This document shows, in pieces, positions 28,313 through 36,122 of a stretch of 61,127 bases of DNA. The notes beneath the pieces are model-generated. The model ran no database searches and was not told the origin of the DNA. It saw only the letters and a program-made list of their open reading frames with translations. The first letter of the stretch is position 1. Every line of letters starts with the position of its first letter. The position numbers and the translations under genes were made by a program. The stretch is taken from positions 1 through 61,127 of the forward strand of contig NZ_JADPZX010000004.1 of assembly GCF_015712165.1 (NCBI RefSeq). Direction: 5' to 3'. The DNA is from Streptomyces spinoverrucosus (GTDB taxonomy: Bacteria; Actinomycetota; Actinomycetes; Streptomycetales; Streptomycetaceae).

Positions 28313-29293
28313 TCAGCGATCCCCGCCGGTCGTGACCGTCCGCTCCGCCGAGAAGCCACCCCAGGTGCCGTCCGGCAGCCGGGCGCGCAGCCGCACCCGA
28401 TGGCTCACCCCGGCCTCCTGCCCGACGTAGAAGCTGTACGTCGCCCTGCCCCGGGGCGGGGTCCCGCCCCAGACGAGGGAGGTGGCCGGACGGCCGTCGA
28501 GCTGGATCTGGTACTCGGTGATCACCCCGTCCACCTCGGGCGGCAGCCACGACAGGTCGATGTGGTACGCCCCCTCGGCGCGCCGCGTCGTCGCACGGAA
28601 GTCGGTCGGCGCGGTGTCCCGCCCGTCGTCCGTGCCGGGCGCGGTGGTCAGCCGGACGGCGGCGCCGGCGGGGGAGACGTTGTCCGCCGCGTCCCGCGCC
28701 CGGACGGTGAAGGAGTAGCGGGTGCCCGGCCGCAGCCCCGTCACCACGGCCGCGGTCTGATCCCCGCCCACGCTGTGGATCTTCGTGTCGCCCTGGTAGA
28801 TGTCGTACGACACCACGCCCCGGTCGTCCGTCGACGCGGTCCACGACAACTGCACCGCCCGGCTCCCGGCGGCCCGCCCCCGCGCCTCACCCGGCCGTGA
28901 GGGGGCGGAGGTGTCGGCTGCGACGGCGGCGGGTGTCCTCGCCCGCACCTCACGGCTGCGCGGCCCGAGCCGCCCCTCGGCGTCGCGGGCCCGCACGGTG
29001 AAGACGTACGTCGTCGACGGCTTGAGCCGGGTGACGTCCACCATGTGCTCGGAGCCGGGGACCTCCTCGACCTTGGTGGCGTCCCGGTACACCTCGTAGA
29101 CGCTGACGTCACCCGTGGACACCGCGTTCCACATCACATGGACGCTGGTCGCGCTGCCCGCCGCCGCGGTGACCCCGGTCGGCGCGCCGGGCAGCCGTCC
29201 CTCGTCGCCGTCCGCCGTACCGCCCCAGCCGCAGGACGAGACGAGCAGGAGCATGCCGAGGGCCAGGGCAGCGGGCACGGGAAGACGTCGCAC
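28313..29293 (-). CDS. Lipoprotein with three fibronectin type III domains
   Basis: A 326-residue exported lipoprotein. The lipobox is LLLVSSC (acylated C21). Three FnIII modules follow at about residues 38-118, 132-218 and 232-322, seen from repeated APTGVTA...VHVMWNA and TYVFTVRARDA...GLRPGTRYSFTVRARDA patterns. FnIII modules are common in Streptomyces chitinases and chitosanases, but no catalytic domain is attached here. The GTG start has GGAGG 8 nt upstream. It diverges from the GH75 chitosanase across a DasR-like palindrome, so it may help hold chitinous substrates at the cell surface. Confidence 0.83.
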   Translation of the reverse strand: MRRLPVPAALALGMLLLVSSCGWGGTADGDEGRLPGAPTGVTAAAGSATSVHVMWNAVSTGDVSVYEVYRDATKVEEVPGSEHMVDVTRLKPSTTYVFTVRARDAEGRLGPRSREVRARTPAAVAADTSAPSRPGEARGRAAGSRAVQLSWTASTDDRGVVSYDIYQGDTKIHSVGGDQTAAVVTGLRPGTRYSFTVRARDAADNVSPAGAAVRLTTAPGTDDGRDTAPTDFRATTRRAEGAYHIDLSWLPPEVDGVITEYQIQLDGRPATSLVWGGTPPRGRATYSFYVGQEAGVSHRVRLRARLPDGTWGGFSAERTVTTGGDR

Positions 29294-29324
29294 GACTCGG
29301 CCTCCAGGGACGGCATGCCGGCAA

Positions 29325-29336
29325 TGGTCCGGACCA
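29325..29336. promoter_or_regulatory. DasR-like palindrome between lipoprotein and chitosanase
   Basis: TGGTCCGGACCA, a perfect 12-bp palindrome, 32 bp upstream of the FnIII lipoprotein start. It differs from the DasR element core TGGTCTAGACCA only in the central two bases, and resembles the TGGTCCAGACC repeats of Streptomyces chitinase promoters. Confidence 0.55.
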
Positions 29337-29644
29337 ATATGGCGCGGCTGACGCGATCACATCAAGAGGGCGGTGTGTACGAAGCACCTCGCGCGGTTCC
29401 GTATGCTGAAGTGCGCACGGCCGAACTCACCCTGAGGGATGGGGAGTTCTGTGCTGAAGGCGCGGTCCGCTGTCGTCGCTGATCCCGCGCCGGCCGGGAG
29501 GCCGGAGTCGACACGGGCTCGGGCCCCCGGCCCCTGGTGCGCGTGGCGTGCACCGACCGGACCCCTCGGGTGGCCCCATGATCGGGGACAGCATCAGATG
29601 GTGCTGAGTGACGGTCAGTGTCCCCGGCAGAGAGTTTCCTCATC
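29337..29644. other. Intergenic region upstream of chitosanase
   Basis: About 300 bp between the DasR-like palindrome and the chitosanase. An open frame from 29439 begins MGSSVLKARSAVV, but its composition degrades and it runs under the chitosanase in another frame, so I do not call it. No hairpin or operator stood out apart from the palindrome just before. Confidence 0.4.
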
Positions 29645-30349
29645 GTGCGTGTCCAGTTCCTCGCCTTCGCCACGGCAAGTGTCGCCGCCCTGCTCGCCCC
29701 GGCGACACCCTCGACCGCCCACCCGCCAGAGGAACCCCGATACCGGCACGACAGACCGACCGAGGAGGCCGTCCGGGCGGCCGACCTGCTGGCCAAGGTA
29801 CGGGACTGCGCCCCCGTCTCCCGGGGCCGCTACCGCACCGACGCCGACAGGCCCGCGACCATCCCCGTCTGCGGCACCGAGGACGCCGTCTTCTGGACGG
29901 CGGACATGGACATCGACTGCGACGGCCGCCCCGGCCGCCGCTGCAACCGCCGCGCCGACCCGTACTTCGCCGCCAGTACGGCCTTCCAGGCCTCCGACGG
30001 CCGCCACCTGAACGCCGAACGCCTGCCGTACGTCGTGGTACCCGTCCCGAGCCGCATCTGGGACTACCGCGAACACGGCGTGCGCGGCGGATCGGTGGCG
30101 GCCGTCATCCACCGCGGCCGGGTGCAGTACGCGGTCGTCGGTGACACCGGGCCGCGCGAGGTCATCGGCGAGGCGTCGTACGCCGCCGCCCAGGCCCTCG
30201 GCATCCCGTCCGACCCGCTCGTCGGAGGAACGGACTCCAGCGTCACCTACATCGTCTTCAAGGGCTCGCGGGTCTCACCCTTGGAGAGCAACGCTGCCGC
30301 CGTGGCGGAGGGGGAGCGGCTGGCGCGGCGGTTCGTGGGTGGTGGGTGA
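29645..30349 (+). CDS. Secreted chitosanase, GH75 family
   Basis: A 234-residue exported endo-chitosanase that hydrolyses beta-1,4 links of chitosan. The signal peptide spans about residues 1-26 (FLAFATASVAALLAPATPSTA). The GH75 marks are the acidic cluster in FWTADMDIDCDGRPGRRCN, which includes the catalytic Asp, then DPYFAASTAFQ, AERLPYVVVP and VVGDTGPREVIGEAS. Start GTG 29645 is chosen because the signal peptide begins there; the ribosome site is weak (CAGAGAG about 11 nt upstream). Regulation by DasR or a chitosan-responsive repressor is suggested by the upstream palindrome. Confidence 0.87.
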   Translation: MRVQFLAFATASVAALLAPATPSTAHPPEEPRYRHDRPTEEAVRAADLLAKVRDCAPVSRGRYRTDADRPATIPVCGTEDAVFWTADMDIDCDGRPGRRCNRRADPYFAASTAFQASDGRHLNAERLPYVVVPVPSRIWDYREHGVRGGSVAAVIHRGRVQYAVVGDTGPREVIGEASYAAAQALGIPSDPLVGGTDSSVTYIVFKGSRVSPLESNAAAVAEGERLARRFVGGG

Positions 30350-30383
30350 GGCCGCACTTGGCGGTTGCGTGACCGTCGAGCCC

Positions 30384-30411
30384 GGTCTGGCGGTCGAGTG
30401 ACCGTCAGACC
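30384..30411. terminator. Bidirectional terminator hairpin
   Basis: GGTCTGGCGGTC, loop GAGT, GACCGTCAGACC: a 12-bp stem with a single mismatch that can pair as G-U. It lies at the convergent ends of chitosanase and the SDR gene and overlaps the SDR stop codon. Confidence 0.65.
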
Positions 30412-31166
30412 GCGGACCAGCCGTCGTCGACGGGCAGGATCACACCGTTGATGTTGCTCGCCGCGTCCGAGGCGAGGAACACGATGGCGGCGGCCTGCTC
30501 CTCGGGCTGGGCCAGCCTGCCCACGTTGACGAAGTGCGGGCCCAGGGCCGTGGGCCCGTGCGCGCCCTGCTCGGCGTCCACGGAGATGCCGGTGCTGGTG
30601 CCGCCCGGGGCGATGGCGTTCGCGCGGATGCCCTGCTTCCGGTACATCACCGCCAGGGACTTCGTCAGGCCCGCCACCCCGTGCTTCGAGGCCGTGTAGG
30701 CGGCACCGGCCGCGCTGCCGCGCAGGGACGCCTCGGACGCGGTGTTGACGATCGCACCCCGGCCGGCGGCGAGCATGTGCGGCAGCACCGCCCGGGTGAG
30801 CAGGAACGGGGCGGTGAGGTTGACCCGGATGACCCGCTCCCACTCCGCGTCGCCGACGTCCGCGAGCGCCGACATGCGGTCCATGATCCCGGCGTTGTTC
30901 ACCAGTACGTCCACCCCGCCGAAGCGCTCCACCGCCGTCCGCGTCACCTCGTCGACGACGGCCTGCTCGCTGAGGTCGCCCGTGACGGCGACGGCGGAGC
31001 CGCCCGCCTCCGCCATCTCCTTGACGGTCGCCTCCGCGCCCTCGGCGTTGAGGTCCGCCACCACGACCCGGGCGTCTTCGGCGGCGAAGGCCAGGGCGGC
31101 GGCGCGCCCGATGCCCGATCCCGCTCCGGTGACGATGACGCTGCGGCCGTCCAGTCCAGTGGTCAT
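30405..31166 (-). CDS. Short-chain dehydrogenase/reductase
   Basis: A 253-residue classical SDR. The cofactor motif is TGAGSGIG at the N-terminus, with DLN after strand 2 favouring NAD(H). NNAG follows, the catalytic serine lies in NTASEAS, and the YxxxK motif is YTASK. The C-terminus (GVILPVDDGWSAV) is typical of this group. GAGGAG precedes the ATG at 8 nt. It is divergent from a TetR regulator with a 31-bp operator-like inverted repeat between them, so it is probably that repressor's target. Substrate unknown. Confidence 0.9.
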   Translation of the reverse strand: MTTGLDGRSVIVTGAGSGIGRAAALAFAAEDARVVVADLNAEGAEATVKEMAEAGGSAVAVTGDLSEQAVVDEVTRTAVERFGGVDVLVNNAGIMDRMSALADVGDAEWERVIRVNLTAPFLLTRAVLPHMLAAGRGAIVNTASEASLRGSAAGAAYTASKHGVAGLTKSLAVMYRKQGIRANAIAPGGTSTGISVDAEQGAHGPTALGPHFVNVGRLAQPEEQAAAIVFLASDAASNINGVILPVDDGWSAV

Positions 31167-31230
31167 GGGGTTGCTCCTCGGGGTTGGGGGAGGGCGGCGA
31201 GCCCGGCGTGGGCCGTGCGGTCCTACCGTA

Positions 31231-31261
31231 CGACTTAATGTCTCTGAGTGACATAAAGTCG
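31231..31261. promoter_or_regulatory. 31-bp TetR operator between SDR and tetR
   Basis: CGACTTAATGTC-N7-GACATAAAGTCG: 12-bp arms with a single mismatch, 7-nt spacer. It is in the 140-bp divergent gap, 65 bp from the SDR start and 46 bp from the TetR start. A strong candidate for control of both genes. Confidence 0.75.
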
Positions 31262-31306
31262 TGGTGGAGAATTCCGGTAGACCGATCACCGGCACGGGAG
31301 GATCCG

Positions 31307-31921
31307 ATGGCCGCAGCCCACGGACGCACGGGCAGACCACCGCTGAGCGAGGAACGCAAGGCCGAGATCCGGCTGGAAATCGCCCGCGCCGCGGTGAACC
31401 TGTTCGTGCGTCAGGGCGTCCACGCGACCACCGGCGAGCAGATCGGCCAGGCGGTCGGGGTCTCGGCGCGGACGGTGTGGCGGTACTTCCCGAGCAAGGA
31501 GAGCTGCGTACGGCCACTGTTCTCGGCCGGGATCGAGCTGCTCGCCGGATGCCTGCGCGACTGGCGCCCGGGACAGCCGCTGGTGGCGGCCTTCGACCGG
31601 GCGCTGGCGGGCGAGCCGGAACTGGTGGCCGGTCCCGAGCGCACGATCCTCGGCCCGCTGGTACGGCTGACCCGGACCGAGCCGGGCCTGCGCGCGGTCT
31701 GGCTCCAGACGTACGACGAGGCCGAACCGGCGTTCGCCCACGCCCTCGCCGAGCGGGCCGGGCTGCCGCTCGACGATCCGCGGGCGGCCATCCAGGCGGC
31801 GATGTTCAACGCGGCGCTGCGGGCGGCGGTGGAGCACTACGCGTGGCGGGGCGCGGCGGGAGATGATCTTGAGGCGACGGTGCGGTCGGCGTTGGCCGTC
31901 GTCGCGGAGGGGCTGCGTTGA
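31307..31921 (+). CDS. TetR-family regulator
   Basis: A 204-residue repressor with the helix-turn-helix in residues about 15-65 (EIARAAVNLFVRQGVHATTGEQIGQAVGVSARTVWRYFPSKES). A variable helical ligand domain follows (LTRTEPGLRAVWLQTYDEAEPAF). ATG 31307 follows GGGAGGA and matches the usual TetR N-terminus; upstream in-frame codons cross the operator. It is divergent from the SDR gene and probably represses it and itself. Confidence 0.9.
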   Translation: MAAAHGRTGRPPLSEERKAEIRLEIARAAVNLFVRQGVHATTGEQIGQAVGVSARTVWRYFPSKESCVRPLFSAGIELLAGCLRDWRPGQPLVAAFDRALAGEPELVAGPERTILGPLVRLTRTEPGLRAVWLQTYDEAEPAFAHALAERAGLPLDDPRAAIQAAMFNAALRAAVEHYAWRGAAGDDLEATVRSALAVVAEGLR

Positions 31922-31993
31922 GGTGGCGCGGCGACGGAGGGGGACGAGCGGGACGCGGCCGCCCGTTCAACCTCCGCCGCCACTGAAAGAGGC

Positions 31994-32404
31994 TCAGACC
32001 TTCCGGTAGCTGTACGCCTCCGAGGCCGCCGCCGCGACCCCGTCGAGGTCCGCTCCCGTGGCCGCCGTGACGACCGCGGCGACGGCGCCCTCCAGGAACG
32101 GACAGTCCACCAGGCGGGTCTGCGCGGGCAGTTCGTCGCCCTCGGCGAGCAGCGCCTTCACGGTGAGGACGGCGCTGCCGAGGTCGGTGAGCACGGCGAC
32201 CCCGACGCCCCGGTCCACGGACGCGGCCGCGGCGGCGATCAGCTCCGCGCTCGTACCCAGCTCGCCGCCCTCGGTGCCGCCCGCCGGAGCGACGGGCACC
32301 GCCGCGGCGCCGCCCGCGAGCCCCTTCGCCAGCTCGGCCACGGACACTGCGACCTGCGCGCTGTGCGACACCAGCACGATCCCGACCAGCTTCTCGTCAC
32401 TCAC
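31994..32404 (-). CDS. dhaM: Dihydroxyacetone kinase phosphotransfer subunit DhaM (EIIA-like domain only)
   Basis: A 136-residue protein with the mannose-type EIIA fold. VGIVLVSHSAQVA carries the phosphorylated histidine, and GTSAELIAAAAA and LTDLGSAVLTVKALL complete the family pattern. Only the IIA-like domain is present, without the HPr and EI-like domains of E. coli DhaM, so the phosphate must come from the general PTS encoded elsewhere. GTG 32404 overlaps the dhaL stop (GTGAGTGA). Last gene of dhaK-dhaL-dhaM. Confidence 0.9.
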   Translation of the reverse strand: MSDEKLVGIVLVSHSAQVAVSVAELAKGLAGGAAAVPVAPAGGTEGGELGTSAELIAAAAASVDRGVGVAVLTDLGSAVLTVKALLAEGDELPAQTRLVDCPFLEGAVAAVVTAATGADLDGVAAAASEAYSYRKV

Positions 32405-32996
32405 CGGCGGCCTCCGCGAGCCCCGCGACGAGCAGCGCCGACGACGTGGCGCCCGGATCCTGGTGCCCGATGCTCCGCTCGCCCAGATAGCTGGCCCGGC
32501 CCTTGCGGGCCTGCAACGGGATCGTCGCCAGCGCACCCTGCTCGGCGGCGTCGCGCGCCGCGCCGAACGAGTCACCGAGCGCGTCCACCCCCGGCACCAG
32601 CGCGTCGATCATCGTCTTGTCGCCGGGCGCGGCCCCACCGAGCGTCATCACGGCGTCCACGCCCGCCCGCAGCGCGTCGGCGAGCTGGGCCCGGTCGACC
32701 TCGGCGGCGTCGCCGAGTGCCTTGCCGGTGCGGCGCAGCAGCGTGCCGTACAGCGGTCCGGAGGCCCCGCCGACCGTCGAGATCAGCTGCCGCCCCGCCA
32801 GGATCAGGACGGCGCCGGGCGTGTCCGGGGCCTCCTTCTCCAGCGCCGCCGTCACGGCGGTGAACCCGCGTTGCAGATTGCTGCCGTGGTCGGCGTCCCC
32901 GATGGGGGAGTCGAGGGCCGTGAGCCGTTCCGCCTCGCGGTCCACGGACGCGGCGGTCGCCGTCATCCAACGGCGGAAGAAGTCGGCGTCGAGCAC
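32397..32996 (-). CDS. dhaL: Dihydroxyacetone kinase ADP-binding subunit DhaL
   Basis: A 199-residue all-helical subunit that holds ADP/Mg and transfers phosphate to dihydroxyacetone bound on DhaK. The Mg-binding aspartates are in SPIGDADHGSNLQRGF, with TVGGASGPLYGTLL and the GDKTMIDAL motif further on, and the C-terminal SYLGERSIGHQDPGA. GTG 32996 is preceded by AAGGAG. It follows dhaK by 45 bp. Confidence 0.92.
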   Translation of the reverse strand: MLDADFFRRWMTATAASVDREAERLTALDSPIGDADHGSNLQRGFTAVTAALEKEAPDTPGAVLILAGRQLISTVGGASGPLYGTLLRRTGKALGDAAEVDRAQLADALRAGVDAVMTLGGAAPGDKTMIDALVPGVDALGDSFGAARDAAEQGALATIPLQARKGRASYLGERSIGHQDPGATSSALLVAGLAEAAGE

Positions 32997-33041
32997 GGGG
33001 TCTCCTTGCCTGGTAGATGCCTTGATCGTCTCTCCGCCGTC

Positions 33042-34034
33042 TCACATACCCCAGCGCAGTCCCGGGGTCGCCACCGGCGCGTCCCACAGCCGCAGCAGCT
33101 CCTCGTCGACCTGGCACAGGGTGACCGAGGCGCCGGCCATGTCGAGGGAGGTCACATAGTTGCCGACGAGGGTACGGGCGACGGCGACCCCGCGCTCGGC
33201 GAGCACCCGCTGCACCTCGGCGTTGAAGCCGTACAGCTCCAGCAGCGGCGTCGCGCCCATGCCGTTGACCAGGACCAGGACGGGATTGCGCGGGCTCAGG
33301 TCTTCCAGGACGGCGTTCACCGCGAAGTCGGCGATCTCGCGCGAGGTCATCATCGCCCGCCGCTCCCGGCCGGGCTCGCCGTGGATGCCGATGCCCAACT
33401 CCAGCTCGCCGGGCGGCAGATCGAAGGTGGGGGTGCCCTTGGCGGGCGTGGTGCAGGCGCTCAGCGCCACGCCGAAGCTGCGTGCGCTCTCGTTGACCTG
33501 CCGCGCGATCGCCTCGACCCGCTCCAGCGGCTGCCCCTCGTCGGCGGCGGCCCCGGCGATCTTCTCCACGAACAGCGTGGCCCCGGTGCCCCGCCGCCCG
33601 GCGGTGTAGAGGCTGTCGGTGACGGCCACGTCGTCGTTGACCAGCACCTTGGCGATCTGGATGCCCTCGTCCTCGGCGAGCTCGGCCGCCATGTCGAAGT
33701 TGAGCACGTCACCGGTGTAGTTCTTCACGACGAACAGCACCCCGGCTCCGCTGTCCACGGCCGCCGCGGCCCGCACCATCTGGTCCGGCACGGGGGAGGT
33801 GAACACCTCTCCGGGGCAGGCGGCCGACAGCATCCCGGGGCCGACGAATCCGCCGTGCAACGGCTCATGCCCCGAGCCGCCACCGGAGACGAGCGCGACC
33901 TTCCCCTCGACGGGCGCGTCCCGCCGTACGATCACCCGGTTCTCCACATCGACGGTCAACTCGGGATGAGCCGCCGCCATGCCTCGCAGGGCGTCCGCGA
34001 CGACGGTCTCCGCAACGTTGATGAGCATCTTCAT
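33042..34034 (-). CDS. dhaK: Dihydroxyacetone kinase substrate-binding subunit DhaK
   Basis: A 330-residue subunit that binds dihydroxyacetone covalently. GGGSGHEPLHGGFVG lies near residue 51, NYTGDVLNF follows, and ELGIGIHGEPG contains the histidine that forms the hemiaminal with substrate. The C-terminal LCQVDEELLRLWDAPVATPG is standard. AGGAGG lies 6 nt upstream of the ATG. No dhaR-type regulator or glycerol dehydrogenase is adjacent in this window. Confidence 0.94.
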   Translation of the reverse strand: MKMLINVAETVVADALRGMAAAHPELTVDVENRVIVRRDAPVEGKVALVSGGGSGHEPLHGGFVGPGMLSAACPGEVFTSPVPDQMVRAAAAVDSGAGVLFVVKNYTGDVLNFDMAAELAEDEGIQIAKVLVNDDVAVTDSLYTAGRRGTGATLFVEKIAGAAADEGQPLERVEAIARQVNESARSFGVALSACTTPAKGTPTFDLPPGELELGIGIHGEPGRERRAMMTSREIADFAVNAVLEDLSPRNPVLVLVNGMGATPLLELYGFNAEVQRVLAERGVAVARTLVGNYVTSLDMAGASVTLCQVDEELLRLWDAPVATPGLRWGM

Positions 34035-34541
34035 GGGTACCTCCTGGTGAAGCTGGCAAATGGGCTCACGACTTGCGTTTTTGCAGGTCAGGGCGGGGTC
34101 AGGTCGGTAGTCGATCTTGGCGGTCGGAAGCGGGCCGGCGGGGAGGCTCCTGTCGGCAGTATCGACCTTGCGGCAGCGAAGGTCACGTGCGCGGAGGCTC
34201 CTGGGCGTGCCCGGTGCTCTGGCGGACATGCTGATTGCACCGTTTGGCGGCCACAATGGGGGCGGTGTGGCGTGCGGCCGGACTCTGCGGTCGCCATCAG
34301 GGGCAGCGCGGTCCAGTGCGCGTTGGCCGACAACTGGGCGGCGCCTGCCGTGACCGCCCTCGGTCCGCGCCCTCTCGACGTTCACACCCGCACGGGGCGT
34401 ACGAGGCGTCCACACCGAGGGCGACGCGAACCGCCGGCTTCACCGCCGCCCCACCGAGGACGCGTCGGTCGACCCGGCGGTACAAGCCGGGGAGCCGACG
34501 TTCTCAGCGCTGTGCCCGGGGAAGTCAGCGCGGCGTCCCGC
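34035..34541. other. Non-coding stretch upstream of dhaK
   Basis: About 500 bp without a convincing gene. Open frames on both strands have poor composition and no recognisable motif. It contains the dhaK promoter region and leads into the remnant genes at 34542-34833. Probably decayed sequence. Confidence 0.5.
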
Positions 34542-34711
34542 TCACCGGACCGACACTTCCACCGTCCCGGTGACACACGGCGTGCCGTCCTCCTTGAGGA
34601 TCGACGCGTCGAGCAGCACCCGTACCCCCTCGTCGGAGTCGGTGACCGTGCGGACCGTCGCCGTCCAGGTGAGCGGTTCGTCGGCGACGGCGGTCGCGAC
34701 CACAGCGGGCG
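34542..34711 (-). pseudogene. C-terminal fragment of a hotdog-fold (MaoC/acyl-dehydratase-like) protein
   Basis: About 56 codons ending VLLDASILKEDGTPCVTGTVEV then SVR and a stop. The strand pattern, and the preceding DEPLTWTATVRTVTDSDEG, resemble the last two strands of hotdog-fold dehydratases or thioesterases. Upstream the frame continues only as the antisense of an ABC-ATPase fragment, so the N-terminal half is gone. The junction lies close to 34705-34712. Confidence 0.45.
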
Positions 34712-34833
34712 CCACTTCACGGAACTGTCCGGTGGTGAACGCCAACGCGTGCTGCTGGCCCGCGCGTTCGCCCAGCAGCGGTCCTGGCGAGCCGACGAAC
34801 CACCTGGACATCCGTCACAAGGTGGAACTGCTC
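34704..34833 (+). pseudogene. Fragment of a FecE-type ABC transporter ATPase
   Basis: Reads RHFTELSGGERQRVLLARAF then AQQ, the ABC signature motif and following helix. After a frame change at about 34784 it reads EPTNHLDIRHKVELL, the Walker B/D-loop region. The few residues between (normally xVLLLD) are missing. The LDIRHxVELL form belongs to iron-siderophore/cobalamin ATPases, not peptide/nickel ATPases. Nothing of Walker A or the C-terminus remains. Confidence 0.65.
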
Positions 34834-34850
34834 CCCAGGCCCGATCACCG

Positions 34851-36122
34851 TCAGCGTGCTGCTTCCGGCCCGCGCGGCAGCAGCGCCACCGCCAGTGCCG
34901 GTACGGCGGCGAGGACCAGCCACGGCACGGCGGCCGGGAGGCCAAGGTCGAGGAGTGAGCCGGTGGCCGAGCTGCCGATGAGGACGATCAGGCCGGAGAC
35001 GGAGGACAGCGCGCCGGTGTAGAGGCCGATGCGGCCCTCCTCGGCGAGGTCGGGTACCCAGGCGCGGGCGGCGGGCACGACCAGCATCTGGCCGACGGTG
35101 AGCAGGACGACGTACCCGGCGGCGGGCAGCAGTCCGGCAAGTCCCGTCCAGCCCGCCGGGCGCGCCGCTGCCACGACCGCGAACCCGGCCGCGATCAGCA
35201 GCAGGCCACCGGCCATGGAGCGGCGCAGGTCGAGCCGGTCGCCCGCCCACCGGGTGACCGGGAGCTGCGCGCACACGACGAGCAGGGACGACAGGGCGAA
35301 CAGCCAGGACAGCGGCGCCTGCGAGCCCGTCGCGCGTTCCACCTCGTCGGGCAGGGCGAGGTAGAGCTGGTTGTAGGCGAGGAGATAGCTGCCGTAGGCG
35401 CAGCACAGGGCGAGGAAGCGGCGGTTGCGCAGCAGCACGCGCAGGCCGCCCCGGTCCCGTATCCGCACCCGGCCGGGGATGTGCTGCGGCATCAGCCACG
35501 CGTGCCCGGCGAGGACGAGAACGAAGACTCCGGCCCCGGCGAGGCAGGCCGTACGGAAGTCGACGGCGAGCAGCAGAGCGCCGAGCAGCGGTCCGACGAA
35601 GGCTCCGGCCTGGCCGGCCGCGGACAGCAGCGCCAGCACGCGGGTGCGGGAGCCGTGGCCCTCCTCCTCCCACACCACCGCCTGGCGGGCCACCTCCGAC
35701 TCCACGGCCGGTGAGAACAGCGCGGCGGCGAAGCCGATCAGCAGCACCGAGCCGATGACCGACCAGGTCGCCTCGGCGAACCCCAGCCAGGCGAACCCGG
35801 CGATCCGCAGTACACAGCCCACCAGGACGACGGGCCGCACCCCATATCGGTCGACGAGCCAGCCCCCGACCACGAACAGCCCCTGCTGGCTGAAGGTTCG
35901 CAGCCCCAGGACGAAGCCGACCAGCCAGCCCGCCATGCCGATCGCGGTGCCGAGGTGCTCGGCGAGGAAGGGCAGTACGGCGTAGAAGCCGACGTTGAAG
36001 GCGAGTTGGGTCAGGATCAGCAGCTTCAGGAGCGGGGAGAGGTGCTTCCAGGTGCGCTCGCGGGGGGCCTTGGGGCCGGTGGCGGAGCGGTTGGGGAGAA
36101 GGCGGGAGAACAAGTCGGTCAT
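34851..36122 (-). CDS. MFS exporter, metallophore-type by context
   Basis: A 423-residue transporter with twelve hydrophobic segments. WLVDRYGVRPVVLVG is the loop 2-3 MFS motif A. The helix-4/5 region has ALFSPAVESEVARQAVVW. It overlaps the permease gene by ATGA and is the last gene of a binding-protein/permease/MFS run. In staphylopine-type systems the equivalent MFS (CntE) exports the metallophore that the ABC importer recaptures. A similar role fits here, but is inferred from order only. No periplasmic adaptor is expected in this Gram-positive. Confidence 0.75.
   Translation of the reverse strand: MTDLFSRLLPNRSATGPKAPRERTWKHLSPLLKLLILTQLAFNVGFYAVLPFLAEHLGTAIGMAGWLVGFVLGLRTFSQQGLFVVGGWLVDRYGVRPVVLVGCVLRIAGFAWLGFAEATWSVIGSVLLIGFAAALFSPAVESEVARQAVVWEEEGHGSRTRVLALLSAAGQAGAFVGPLLGALLLAVDFRTACLAGAGVFVLVLAGHAWLMPQHIPGRVRIRDRGGLRVLLRNRRFLALCCAYGSYLLAYNQLYLALPDEVERATGSQAPLSWLFALSSLLVVCAQLPVTRWAGDRLDLRRSMAGGLLLIAAGFAVVAAARPAGWTGLAGLLPAAGYVVLLTVGQMLVVPAARAWVPDLAEEGRIGLYTGALSSVSGLIVLIGSSATGSLLDLGLPAAVPWLVLAAVPALAVALLPRGPEAAR

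Noticed and set aside
29439..30011. Open frame beginning MGSSVLKARSAVV before the chitosanase
   Set aside because: It becomes low-complexity and overlaps the chitosanase in another frame; no family pattern.
34570..35022. Plus-strand open frame over the MFS gene end and ATPase scrap
   Set aside because: Only the short EPTNHLDIRH segment is family-like; the rest is antisense of the MFS gene.
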